From contig CM036632.1 in NCBI GenBank assembly GCA_020746105.1, forward strand, positions 2,480,001 to 2,544,000: a DNA stretch of 64,000 nt. Direction: 5' to 3'. This DNA comes from Trogon surrucura. Its lineage: Eukaryota > Chordata > Aves > Trogoniformes > Trogonidae. Of this stretch, positions 20,257 through 32,440 are shown piece after piece. Each line of letters begins with the position of its first letter. The stretch's first letter is position 1. The notes under the pieces are model-generated. The model saw only the letters and a program-made list of their open reading frames with translations. It searched no databases and was not told the origin of the DNA. Position numbers and translations under genes: made by a program.

Positions 20257-22306
20257 ATAAAAAGAGAGGGACATTATTTCCTAACTCTCCATTGAGTCAC
20301 CCATCTCACCAGGGTGTGTGCAGGGTATGGGGTGGCTTCAGCACGGTTGGTGATTCCTCTGTGTCTCCTTGTGCTTTCCTTGCTGACCTCCCACAGCTCC
20401 TTGCTGGTGGGAAGCAGAGCTTGGCTGTGGTTTCTTACCAGGTCCTTACCTGTGGTGCAGCCATGCTGCTTTTCCAGTAAAACCTCGTGGAGAGCGTCCG
20501 CTGGGCTGGCAGGAGTTGCTCCTCGGCCTCTGCTGCTGCTGATGGCAGCCAAAAAAATTGGAGGTCTTGGAGGACAGCAAGCAACCGAGATGTGTTCTGT
20601 GTACGTCCACGCCTCTTGTGTCTTTTAAACCCTCCGTAGGTGAGGATGGGAAGCACATCTCCAGGTTGGCACCTGCAGAGGACGATGCCCCGGCTGGGGC
20701 TTTATCACTGCTTAAGCAAAGGTCACGCTAAGCTGAGCTCCAGGCTGAGGAGCTGATGGAGAGGCGAAGCAAGAGAAGCTGTACAGCCACTGTTTAATTG
20801 TTAGCAGCATTGATTTTTTCCCTAATTGACATTTCACGAGCAGATATGACAGGCCCTCTGCAGGGCCCGTCCCCCACGGTCGCTTCTCTCCGCTCGCCCG
20901 GTTTGTTTGCTTTCTGCAAGAGAGGATCTTGTTAAACCTCTGCCCACCAGCCACGTGGTCCCACGGAGGTTTCCTGATGACAAACGCTTGATTCAGATGG
21001 AAAAACCAAAGTCCGTGGTGTATCGGTGCAGCAATCGGGTGTTGCCGTGTCGTGCAGCCCTACCTCGATGTAGGTGTTTCTCCGATAGGTGAAGAGCAGG
21101 TTGTCTTCTCGCTGAGCCCTTGGCTGTGCATCTAATGGGGGTCCCCAAGGACGTGGGGTCTGGGCGTGCTCCTCAGATCAGACGCTGCAAAACCAGATTT
21201 GCACCATCCCAAAGTTCTCCTCATGTTTTCAACCAGCAGCAGCTTTCAGAAGTGGCTTCACAAGTGTGAAGAGCCACTACCTCAACTTGAACAGGGCTGG
21301 GACAGACCCAGCTTTGAGCCCTCTTTTGGGGGAGAACCCAGCAGCGTTTATCTCCGGGAGTCCCACCACCTTTTTGTTTCAATTCTTTGCTCCTTCGCCC
21401 ACTGCAGTGCTGCCTTTCTGTGGATTTTCTTGGTGATTTTGTCTGGTCTGCGTCAAATTCTCAGACAAAGACTTGTCCTTCTGAGACGTCTCACCCAAAC
21501 CGGAGACCCCAGTAGGTGCCAGGGGCTTGGCTGAGGAGCAGAGACCTGATGCCACCTCTGCCCGTCACACCAGGTCAGGGTTTTAGCCCCATCTTTACCC
21601 TTTTTGGCAATTTCTTCAGTGGAATTCGGGTGAAGTAACAATCAGCAGGGGACACCCCAGGCTTTGAGACCTTGTGGCAATATAGAAGTTAAGGTTTCCT
21701 AGCACCAGATCACTCAGGAACCTCTCGTATGGCCCAGACAGTAGAGAGGCAAAGGTTCCTGCTGGATTAAGGTGGATTACGGAAGAATTAATCAGTTTGG
21801 GATTTCCTGCTCTGTTTCGGCCCAAAATGCTCATTATTGAGCTCTCCCAGCCTTCTCCGACGCCGCGTCTTGTAGAGCTCCTCGGTGCCGAGGGTTTAAA
21901 TCTATTTACTCCGTCCCTGTTTCATTATTTATCGCTCAGCATTTACTTTGTAAAACGTCTTGCCGTCGTTGGCTGCCGCAACCGAGCAGACCTTTTCCCA
22001 TCCCCGTTTGGGTTTCATCTCTTTAGCTGGGTCTCGGGGGGCAAGGAAGGAGGGTTTGCGGGGAGGCTGGCGGGGCGAGACGTTAAACGCGGCAGCTGAT
22101 CGCCTCTTCGGCCGGCTTTGGTTTGGTTTTTTCATTTTTTTGCTGCCGTCAGTTGTTCCAGTTTTGTAGCCGATGCCCTCCCAGTGAGCGAGATCAAAGC
22201 AAGAAGGAAAATAAATATACGCCGAGACACGCGGCGCTGGGGTGGAACTGCCACTTGTTGGGCTCTCCCCTCCGAGAAGCCTAAATTGCAGCTTTGCCGT
22301 TCCACA

Positions 22307-22346
22307 TGCTAATTACCCATTGTTCGATTTTCGCATGTAATTAGGA
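22307..22346. promoter_or_regulatory. Homeodomain-SOX-homeodomain site cluster
   Basis: Within 40 bp lie ATGCTAATTA (homeodomain core TAATTA), CCATTGTTC (full SOX-type site) and GCATGTAATTAGG (second homeodomain core, ATGTAATTAG). It sits between a CpG-richer stretch and a short poly(A). Dense adjacent SOX and homeodomain sites are typical of neural and placodal enhancers, but binding is not shown. Confidence 0.35.
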
Positions 22347-25300
22347 AAATAAACCTTTTTTCTTACAAAAAAAAAAGGAAAGAAAGCGGTCTTAAAAATT
22401 TTTGGTGCTCTTCTGCGGGCTGGGGTGCATCAGAGAGTGGATCTGTCCCGTCCCACGGATGCTCTCAGGTTGGTGGGAGGGAACCGCGTAGGCACCACGG
22501 CCCCACGGATCTGCACCCTCTTCCCCTCCCAGAACCGGACCCGCCGGGCATTTGGGAGCTTTGTTGCATTGATTTTGCCCTAAGGTAATAGGATGATTTA
22601 TTTTTCCATTTGCAACAGTATGGAATAATCCATATCCGCGTACCTCTGGGCTCTAATCCCTCTTCTCTTTCCCCAGGGTGTTTGCATTCACTGTGGGTTG
22701 GTCTTGGGTGGTTTGTTTGGGTTTTTTTTAAAGCTTCTTTCCCAGAGTTGCCTGATTCTGAATTCAAAATAAGAGTGGCTCAAAACCCAGGCTGTAAATA
22801 CAAAATGAACATATGCTGAATATTTTTAGTAGATTTGTCCTCTCCTCATGATTTAATTTTAATTCTTTTTTTGTCTCGAAATTGCCCCCTCCCTCCCCAA
22901 TCATTCTCGCAACTTCCTTACCCTAGGATCAAAAATCCTTAAAAAAAACCAGAGGACTCAACTGGTTCAACACCTGCCACAATCTCCTCCCATCGCAGGC
23001 AGCACATCCTATATGAACTCTTTCCATAAACTTTAATGCCTCATTTTTTTATTTTTTTTTTTAATCCGTTGATCTAATTGACGCATCTGGTTTGTTTGGG
23101 TTTTGTTGGTCTTTTTGTTCGTTATTTTTTTCCCCGTTCATTAATTTTTATGGTTGGGAGATACATTCTCCTGTGTAGCAAGCGTGGAGGATTGATGTCA
23201 GAATAAATGGATCGGCTTGGCGTGCGTACAAGTGGCCGCACAGATTACTCTTTTTAAGCTCCATAGAGATAATTAAAAGTATCTGCGTGGGCGCGAGAGG
23301 AGCAACAGAGCAAATTCTGTCTCGGCTGCACGGGGTCGCCCGTCTCCCTTCTGCCCAGCTCATGCTGGATCCAGCACGTTCCGTGACCTCCGGTTTCATA
23401 TGAGTTGATTAAATTTTGCACTCGCGAAAGCACGTCTTTTAGTGGAAAAATTAAACCTGATCTCTACGGAGCCTCGGTGAAGTGACTGAGCTCGAGGCAC
23501 GTTGTCACAAGGGAGTTGATGCTGAACCTTTGAGAGAAATACGGTGACAACGGAGGCTGTGAATGGGATTAATGGAAGAGAAATTGCCCGGAGGAGGTGT
23601 TGGGAGGAAGGCAGTCCCCCAAAGACGTGCGGGAAGAGCTGGTTTCTGGCAACATTTTGAATCGGTCTCTATGGACAGGTTGGGAGATAAGATGGGATTG
23701 AGAGGGGATGATGACTTTACCAAACCCGATGGCGTGTTTCGGATGGCTAAGAAAGACGCAGCAGAGAACGGGGTCTTGGATAAACAAGGAAACCTCCCAA
23801 TGGTGCTTCCCTCCTTGTTTTTTTTCTTCTTCTGTCAAATATTGTTACAGGCTCTGTCTAGCTGAAATGATTTTTTTTTAAATTTTATTATTTTTTTTAC
23901 CTTCTTTAGCTCGAAATCCAGATTTGATCTGGTGGTAAAGTAGACAGCTAAATCCCAGTTTCCCTTTTTTAATTAAAAGTAATGCGGTGAGTCGTGCGGC
24001 TGTGCGCGGCGGTGAGCAAAGCGGTCCCCGCGGTCCCCTCCCGGCTGGCGAAGCGTCATCTCTGAAAATCCAACTGGCTTTTCCGAGACGTGGGAAAACC
24101 CCTCCGCAGTAGAACAGTGCAGTAATTTGTTTTTTAATATTGCTTTGTTGCTACAGCGGCTAGAAATCCTCTTCCTGGGCTCTGCTGACAGCAGTTTTAG
24201 GCTGGGGGAAGTCCATTTCTTCAAGTATTTCAATACTTGAGTGTAAAATTATTTTTTTTTTTCTGCTTGTGCATGAATTTGGGGATTTTTGCCCTAGGAA
24301 TAGTAAAGTCAGGATATTTCTCTCCTCTGCCTCCTTCTTGCATGAGGTTATCAGTGACCTGCCATTGGTCTGAATCTCCTGCTCTGTAGATGTACCAGAG
24401 CTCTAAAACTTGTGTTTTCAGTCCATAACTCTGCGCTGAAAGCTGCATAATTGAACTGGGAGTTGTGTTTTCTTCCATATTTTGGCTACAGAGGCTATTT
24501 TGACTGATGCATGAGGATTGGTCCTACCTGTTTCAGACCTAAAAGCATGGACTGCTGTGGTTTAAGGGATGGGGATGCTTGGGATGCCCTTCATCCTCCA
24601 GAATTGGTCCCGTGCCAGGCAAAGGGAGCCCCAAATGGTTGCTATGTGGTGTGATGGCCATGGACGGACCTTTCTAGGTCATTTTCTGAGCGTTTCTACT
24701 CGCTGGAGAAAATGCTTTGGGCTCTATGGCCATTTGGTGGAACGGTTCATTCATTGGCCAGAGTTTGGCACGGGTGATTCGGTGGATCTGCGTGACTTGA
24801 GTTACCTGCTCTACTTGAAGCCCAGATGAGCTAAAGGAGATGTTCAGCCCGAACCTTTGCTCTCATAAACTCTTCGTGAGATCCCTCTTTCTCCTCCAAA
24901 CCCCCTAAGAAATGATCTAACCTGGTTCATGCCCGTGGACTGTGGGAAGCAGCAGGTCGCCGTGCTACTTCTGGTGGGACAGGGGTTAGATTACGTGAAA
25001 TATCGGGAGAATAAGGTAGTTACTCGATGTGAAATATCAAAAAAATCCCAAGACTTCTCTTCTGTCTCTACACTCTGTCCCTGCCGTACAGAACTAGCTG
25101 AAGCCTGCTCCGTGGTTTGCAATTTCAGGCAGCCAACCGCAGCCTGCATCGCTCACGTCCAGATTTTCCCAGCCCTGCTGTGCCGTGCGTGAAATAAATA
25201 GTGCAAAGGAGGCGAATCCCCTCGGACAGGGCAAGGCAAGTCGTTTAAACCCTCTTCCTTTTGTTTTAGAAGCAGGGCTGAACTTCGTGCAGCTCTTCTA

Positions 25301-25943
25301 CGAACATCTTTCCTTGAAGTCCTTTGAGCTGGCTTTGCCGACACGTCATTTTAGTCCCCTGCGCTTAATTGTTTCTGAATGCAGCCGGGGTTTTGGTTGT
25401 TCTTTTTTTCTCTTGGCAAGTCTGATGGCGGAGTAGCTCTTGCTGGGTTCCTCCAACAGGAGGAGGAGCACATTTCCCCCGCTAAACAAAAATAATGTGA
25501 CATTTGCAGCATCTGCCCTGGCACCGGCTGGCCCAGGCACTTAGAGCAGCAATTAACACCTGATCCAAAACGCGAATGAGCTGGTTGAGCGCCGTATAAA
25601 AATTAAACCGCTTTTTATCTGATCTTTTCCTCCCATTGTCTTCCGCTGTGTGGTGGCAGACAAGCATTCAGCGCCGAGGCCACCGCACATCTGGTTTTAA
25701 TCGCTGCCTCCAGATAATGTCCCGCCAGAGCACGACACTGGGAATTGATGGATGGTCCCAGTAGCCTCCAGTTGCGGGCTGGGTGGGTCCGTGTAGGGAG
25801 CCCACGGCATCCTTGGGTCTCCCCAAAACTTTGAGCGTGCATGGAAACAAGCTAGGTGCCTCGGCAGAGATTTGTATAAAAATGTGAAAAAAATAATGCA
25901 ATATCTCACTGGGCAGGGATTTTAAGATAGAAAAATGTCTGTG

Positions 25944-25981
25944 TGCATATATTATATATGCATATATATATATAATATACA
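25944..25981. repeat. TA-rich palindromic microsatellite
   Basis: An AT-alternating tract with two GCATAT interruptions. Its left and right parts are near reverse complements, so it could extrude as a cruciform. Length is about 38 bp. Confidence 0.85.
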
Positions 25982-27469
25982 GATGCTCTATTGGAGCTAA
26001 CCTTTGAAATGAGTTGGGTAAGTTTGATGCACTGTGCTATTAAAAAACGACAAGTCGTGGCAGCCTGGGTTACAGGTAGGAGGTTTCTGGGGTTTTAATT
26101 CTGTAATAAGGCAACTGGTGTCTGAAATCTTTTCCTATTGGTAAGACACGCAGCGAGGCGCAGGCGTTTGGATGCGTGGATGCAGATTTGCTACCTGTGC
26201 TCATGCTCTTGGGTAGAGAAAGGCACAGTAAGTACAGATGCAGAGGCAAAGAAGGGACATGTGTGTACTTTCAGTGATGCCACTTGTCCCCTCCAGCCGA
26301 GAGAGGTGCCTTTGACGTACGTGAGGAACAGAGACTTCATTTTAAAGCCCGGAAAGTCCTTTAAAATAAATGCATTCAGCTCCCGCTGTGTCAGTAACAA
26401 CATGCACCGACTACAGTTATTCTGTGTCTAAGGTCAAGTTTGGAGCAGAAAAGAGCCCGAGAGCTATTTATATAATCCCCACTGACAGCGTATCTGACAA
26501 TTTTTTATGTATTTATCTTGCCAGCACCCTGGGGAGGGGGAGATCCTACTGTCCTTTCTTGGCAGGTTGGAGGCTTGAGCGAGTTAGTAATTTATCTGAG
26601 GTCGAAAGCAGCGGTGCAGGGAGCTCTGCAGTCCCGAGCGCAGGCATTAATCACCAGCCCGAGGTTTTCCCTCTGTAAGGGAAGGTTACTCAACCTATAG
26701 AGTCTGGAGAGCTTCAAGGTGTCACAGCAGCAGGAGCAATAATAAAGTCCGCCAGAAATCCAGGTGACTTTTTTTTTTTAATTATTTTTTTTGGTTTTGC
26801 TCAGAGAGATGCGTGTACGGGTGCTCTTGTCCTTGGTCGTGTATTTTGGGAAGAGGGGGGGGGATGTTGAAATGGGATCTGTAGATGGTGCCCACCTGGC
26901 TCTGGGGACACCCCAAAAGCTGCTGCAGAGTCTTGTCGGGTCCCCTCCTGACCTGGGGGGACTTGGCTGGATCCTGCTTGCTAGTAAAGCACTTTGCAAG
27001 GAAATCAAGTGTGGGGAGCGCTGGGAATAAAGGGGCATCGTGAACGTCTTGCAGAGACCAAAAAACACTTAATGGTGAGCCCTGTGATGGAAAAGCTGCT
27101 GTCAGATGCCCAAAAATCTCTGCTCAGAGCTGGGTCTTAGCTACGACAGCAGGAGGGAGAGAGCTTTCCAAGTAGAAAGAACTCAATGAAAGTTCCTTTC
27201 TGCCTTACTTCAGTTAAAATTCTGATAAATCTCTAATTGAGCAACGCCCTTTGCACAAACCTCATCCTTTCCCTCCGTGCAAGCTGCAGGAGAGGGTGTT
27301 CTCAGGGCTCTGGAAAGGGATTGTATAGAGCGAGGAGAGGTCCGGGCTTTCTCCTGTGGAAGGTGAAAAATGCACCAAAGCCTTGAGGTTTGTCAGGAAA
27401 TCTTTTCTAATGACTTCACTCCTGGTCTCTGCTCTTCGCGTCAAGTTTAGACAGTGTTTAGAGGGGAGG

Positions 27470-27700
27470 GCATCTGTAAAGATGGATAACAATGATAATT
27501 TAACAAGGAGTCCGGCCAATTTTACTTTTAAATCAAATTTCAACGAGGCAGGCTGTACCACTATAAATGCCAGGGCTATTTATGGTTCAAGTGGAGAGCA
27601 GGGATAAAGGGAAGATTTAGAAAACTTTGGTATTTCAGCTGTTCATTATCAGAACACAATTTATAATGAGGCAGAAGCCATTAATACCAGCGCAGACCGT
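27470..27700. promoter_or_regulatory. Candidate conserved noncoding element (SOX and MEF2-like)
   Basis: AT-rich with GGATAACAATGATAATTTAA, which on minus reads as a SOX site CATTGTT followed by ATCC, 12 of 15 to the SOX-POU composite. CTATTTATGG at 27576-27585 is one mismatch from both MEF2 and CArG sites. CATTATCAG and CATTAATACC follow. No repeat is present. Inferred from motif content only. Confidence 0.28.
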
Positions 27701-30443
27701 GATGGGACTTGGCTTTTCAAAGCCCTGTGCTTGGAGCAGGCTGTGGGGCAGAGTCTCTTGGCTGGTGCTCGCATTCCTTTTCCAAGGAACCCAAAGGAAG
27801 CATCAGCCTGAGCTCCCTGTGCAAGATCTCCTGCCCCCACCCGCCCTACACTTGGGTTGCATTAGGGACAAGGGACCTCCGGGGTGCTTTTTGGTGACGT
27901 AGCCCTTGGCATCGTTCAGGACGAGCAGCTACGTCCTTGTTTCTTCTACTCTGCTGCCTCAGAAAGGTGATTACAGAGGTCTTATTTGGTGAAAATCACT
28001 GCATTTTTTGCTGAGAATGGGCCTGGCATTGTGTGAGCTTTTCTTGTTCTCCTCCAATGAGCCGAGGAACCGCCACGAGCCCAAGTACTCGAAAGCATTT
28101 GACCTAATCAGTCAATTCAATGTTGAGTCTGGTTTTGGCAGGAATGTGAAACAGCCTCGGTCTTAGGGCAAGTTGGGTACTAGATATTAAGCAACGTTCT
28201 GCCAAAGCAAATAATGCTGGGCAATAAGGGGAGATGTTTCTGGTTGAGCTGAGGATCTGGAGGCTTCGCAAAGTGGGTCTTTCCATAGTGAGGGAGCTGT
28301 GCTGTGGATCCGCAGTGCAGGATTTGGCCCTGGGCTGCCGGAACCATGCCAACAGGAGAGTTTGTTCTTTCCAGTTCGTGCTCCTTTCAAATGAACGACA
28401 CATTAAAAAGGGCAATTTCTGTTTGTACGTTGAAGGGTTGCTTTAAAAACCAGAGTGGCGAATGTTGGCTTCTCCTTTTGATGACCTGACCCAGAGCAAG
28501 CAGTGCAGGAGAACGCAGGGGGGTGATCGACCACTTGATGGTCCAGGGAATTGCAGGTCCCAAATCTTGACTTTTAAGAACTAACTCAGCGTTTGGGAAT
28601 TGTGTAATGTCATCCAACGTGTGGCATGATCTGCGCATATTTTATTGTGTCGAAGTATTAAGTAATCAGACGATCAGGTGGGAAGAGAGGAAGGGCATCT
28701 TAAGGACACCTTTTCAACCTCACTTGAACCCTCTAACTCTTCCCTGTAGCGCTTATTAGGTTGCTCCCAGCCCCATGTTCCTCTGCTGACAGCAACTGCC
28801 AGATCTCCCTCGGACGTCGGTCAGGATGCTGAGATATCAGGGAGAGATTTGGTAGAGAACAGCAAAGAGATGCCTGAATTTCTCTCCTGCTTCTTGCTCA
28901 GCAGTTGTCCTTGAAGCCCCATTCCAGTGGACCGAGGAGCCCACCGGGGACATCAGCCATCAGCAAACCCCAACAGCAATGACAGGGATGCTTGTGGCTG
29001 CCGAGTCCGAAATGCTGTTCCCTTCTTGCTTTTTGTTCTCCTTGTGAAATCCATATATGGGGTGTTTCCAGGAGAAACCTCCCAGTCGGGCTCTAATCTA
29101 AACAGTGGCAGCATCCCAGCACTTCTGCATAAACGTGCAACTACAGCCTCCCACTTGCAGCAGCAGGGAACAGGCTCGAACTAAAATTAAGAAATCGTTA
29201 GGAATACCGAGCAGTGCTCGCTTCGTATTTAAACCCCACCTGGAAGTTGGCTTCTAAGTAGCTGTGACATTATAAGAAATGTGAAAGGGAGAAACCTCTG
29301 TCTACTTGAAATACAGGAGCTGGTGGGATTTGAGCTTAATGCGTCGCGTGTTCATTTTGAAAGGTGTTCTCTCATTTTTTAGTGTTTGCAAAGTTCTGCT
29401 CCTACTTGTGGTAAATGAAGCTAACTATCTGTATCTAGTTGTATGCCTTTCAGCCAGCATCCCTTATCTGCAGAGATAACGTTTTAGCATTGATGCTAAA
29501 TAACAAGACTGTACCATGTCCGGAACTCTTGAATTTCTGTGATCTGACCACAAAAGAAGCGCAGGGAGGGGGGAAAAAAGAGGAATATCCCCTCTCCCCC
29601 ATACTTGTACAGCCATGGGTTGGCAGCGAGGGCTGCAAACACCCTGCAACGGCATCGCTGCACCCAAGGGTGAAAGAAGTTTCTGAAAGTCCCCTCTGTG
29701 TTGGCGTAGTGGGGATGTGGATATTTTTCTGCTGGAGCTTAGGTCCGTGGTAGCTTGGAGATTGCACTGTGCAGGTCTCCATCTGCAGCTGCCTGGGAGG
29801 AGGGCTTCCCCACGGACGGGTGGTGCCCTGATGCAAATAAGCAATGAAACTCTCTTTGGAGGTGGATGGAGGTTTTACCACGGGCTGGAGTCAGAGCTCC
29901 AGTTCACACTCATCAAAGGAGAGACAGATTTTATTACTATAAAGTCTTTCTGACTTCGTCAAAATTGGGTTTTTTAAATCTTTTTGATTTGGACTTGGGG
30001 GTCGCGCTTTGAGGGTGAAGCGGCAAGCTGGGGAGGAGAGCAGACTCTTTGCAAAAATGCTTTTTCACGTAGCATCTGCTGCCACCGAAATACGATGGGA
30101 AATCTGCGATCAGCCCTAAAAACTTGTCCTTTGAAAACCAGCAGCACCCTCCGCCCTGCCCTGGAGCCGCTGAGGGTTTCGTGCGTCGCTGTGAGAACCC
30201 CGGGACATTTCGTATGTTCGCGGCGTGTGCGTATCATGAATGAATTCATTTGTCTGGGAACGAGTCGATGGCAGCGATTAAATTGGCTCCGTAGCTGCCA
30301 ACGTGTCTCGAACTGGCACGAGCCTCGCAGGGCACTGGGACAAAAACTTTAAAGCTTATAGAGAAGAAAGGGGCAGGCATCGTCTGTTGTTCGTGTACCA
30401 GGGGTGTCCTCGGGGACGTTATGTTTCGCGTTAAAGCGCTTGG

Positions 30444-30464
30444 AAGGGCTTGAATCAAGCCCTT
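30444..30464. repeat. 21-bp inverted repeat with 1-nt centre
   Basis: AAGGGCTTGA, a central A, then TCAAGCCCTT, giving two perfect 10-bp arms. A hairpin with a single-base loop is sterically impossible without opening the inner pairs; as duplex DNA it is a symmetrical site. Chance expectation over 64 kb for loops of 0-3 nt is about 0.2. Confidence 0.85.
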
Positions 30465-32191
30465 GTTGCCATAATTGATGCCAAACCCAGAGCAGGCTGC
30501 GTGATCCCATCACCTTGCGAACGCCACGCGCGGATTTTAGGGTTTTCGAGGACTCTTCCAGCCCAAATCGTCTCACCCTTATTTCGGGGGTGAGGTGAGG
30601 GGTTATGTCCGCACGTATATCTATGTTGGGGTGTGAGTTGTGAGGCTGGAAAATACCCTGTGGGGAGGTGGGAGCCCGCGGAGCTCCTGGGACAGAGGGG
30701 ACACCCTGGTGGCACGGTGGGGGCTGGTGGGAACCCCCCCACCCGCATGCTTCCATCCTCTCTGACAGGTCCCACCTGCAGCATCTTGAAAGAAATAACG
30801 CTGAGGTGATGCTCTTAATAAGTAGTATTACGTGCTGGTGTTTTTTTCTTTGCAGAGCTCTAGGTTTTGTCACCACAGAAAGTGGAATATGGAGGGGAAG
30901 AGGGGGCAGAACAAGTCAATCGTGGCTTTTTCATGAACTTAAACTTGGCTGGTGATGCTGTAACCTTGGATTTGTGGCATCAGAGTTCCCGTCCTGAGAG
31001 CAGGGAAGGTTCGTGGTGTCATGCCAGAGGCTTTGGGTTTGGATGGGGAGGAGCAGGGAGGCACTTCGAAATAGTTATAAATAGCACTTTTACCTAATAA
31101 GGGCTAATGGAAAAAAAAAAAGTCCCATTCTGATTTTGGCTTTTCTTTCCCCTTGCAGCCAGCCGGCTTAAAATTCCTCATTCATAATTCGTTTTACAAA
31201 ATATTTCTGTGAGATTATTGGGTTTTTCTGCCTTAATAAATGTTGAACAGGGTCTGCTTTTGCCCCCAGCTCGCTCTACGTGTGACGTGAACAAAAGTAT
31301 TGAAATACCTGACGCAGCAGCAGTGCTACAGCTTCCCAGCTCGCTGGGATTTGGGGCTGGGACCGGGAGCTCCCAGCTCCTCTGTGGCATCTTTACCTCT
31401 GGGTCCCTGTGATCCAGATCACCTCCTTTATTCTCCTCTTATATCATGGGTACCAGGTCAGTTTATTTTGAAAAAGGACGGTCTACTGCCAAAGCATCGC
31501 AGTTAATGGGATTTTTTTTTTCCCCCCGTGTTTTTTTGTGAGATTTCGGGTTGACCCATGAGGTGACCAAGCACTAAGTATCAGGAGAAAGAGGGGATTT
31601 GCTGTGAAAAATACACCAAGGAGCAGTTGTTAGAGGAGGTTTGAAGGTGATGCCCGGACTCGGAGCAGTCAGCTGCCTCCTTGGCAAGAGCTGGCCTTTG
31701 GGTGGAGGTGGCCTTTAACCAATGGCACATCTCAAAACAAGGATCCTCGGGCTGAATATTTTATTATTTGTTTGTTTTTTTTTTAATGACAGTGTTTTAT
31801 TGAGCTGGCAGCTCTCCCAGGGAGCAGAGCAAAGAGCTGCCACCTTTATTACTTGCAGGAGTAAGGAGGAGGGGGAAAAATGCAGCGACTTTAGTGCAAA
31901 TATTGCCAGGCAGCGGAGGCGAGCCAGATGAATTTGTTGTTTATTGAGCTGGGTTTTCTGACAGATATGAAATTCTTTGTGTGAGTTGTGTTGGGATGTC
32001 TCTGGAGAGCAGCTGTTCCTCTTTTCCCCCCCCCTTTTCTCTCTTTCTGGGCATAGTCACTAAGCAATTTAGGGAGACCTGGGATGGGGGAACATACTGT
32101 AAATAATAAAATTAATCAGATTTCTGTGGCTGGGAAAAAATAAAAGCAAAATAGTAGCTGCAAAGCTTGGATAAATTAGTTTGGGGTTTGA

Positions 32192-32215
32192 TTTTTTTTT
32201 TTTATTTTTTTTTTT
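32192..32215. repeat. T-rich homopolymer, interrupted
   Basis: T12, one A, then T11. It forms the left edge of the AT-rich candidate element. Confidence 0.9.
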
Positions 32216-32440
32216 AAAGAAGTGCTTTCCTGCAGCCAGCTGCTTTGCAAAGTGAATGGACCTTCTCTAGCTACCAGTAAATAATGAGATATTCTTTTTG
32301 TCTGTTTATTTTAGTTGGGCTGCTTTTTCAGCTGAAGTAAACAGCTTCTGCAATATCTGGCGCTGTAAAATGTAAAGCGTAGCACGCCTCGGGAAGAATA
32401 AATGCCTAAATAAATGCAGTAAAGCAGGGTGAAACTTGAT
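32216..32440. promoter_or_regulatory. Candidate conserved noncoding element
   Basis: Frame-poor and non-repetitive. It contains CAGCCAGCTGCTTTGCAAAG (E-box CAGCTG), AGTAAATAATGAGATATTC, TCTGTTTATTTTAG (forkhead-like TGTTTA) and AGAATAAATGCCTAAATAAATG. The last includes a 12-bp near-duplicate AATAAATGC. Weak call. Confidence 0.25.

Larger units (their letters stand above)
18011..22300. other. Unique noncoding sequence
   Basis: No gene and no recognisable transposon. 18245-18335 on + is strikingly poor in G and made almost wholly of A and C with some T, a strand-asymmetric low-complexity tract. A short (TA)n lies at 20242-20256. CpG density rises between about 21855 and 22250, before the homeodomain/SOX cluster at 22307. 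Open frames of up to 122 codons have no domain. Confidence 0.6.
22361..31900. other. Unique noncoding sequence
   Basis: No gene, exon or recognisable transposon in about 9.5 kb. Simple sequence includes the TA-rich palindromic tract at 25944-25981 and a G9 run near 26857. Candidate regulatory sequence is annotated at 27470-27700. The 23040-23460 and 29180-29450 stretches are AT-rich with some homeodomain cores but have nothing specific enough to call. An inverted repeat lies at 30444-30464. The longest frames (175 codons on minus, 30349-30876; 143 on minus, 29450-29881) show no domain. Confidence 0.6.

Noticed and set aside
29213-29230. GTGCTCGCTTCG, like the start of U6 snRNA
   Set aside because: The match ends after 12 bases and the next conserved U6 blocks are absent.
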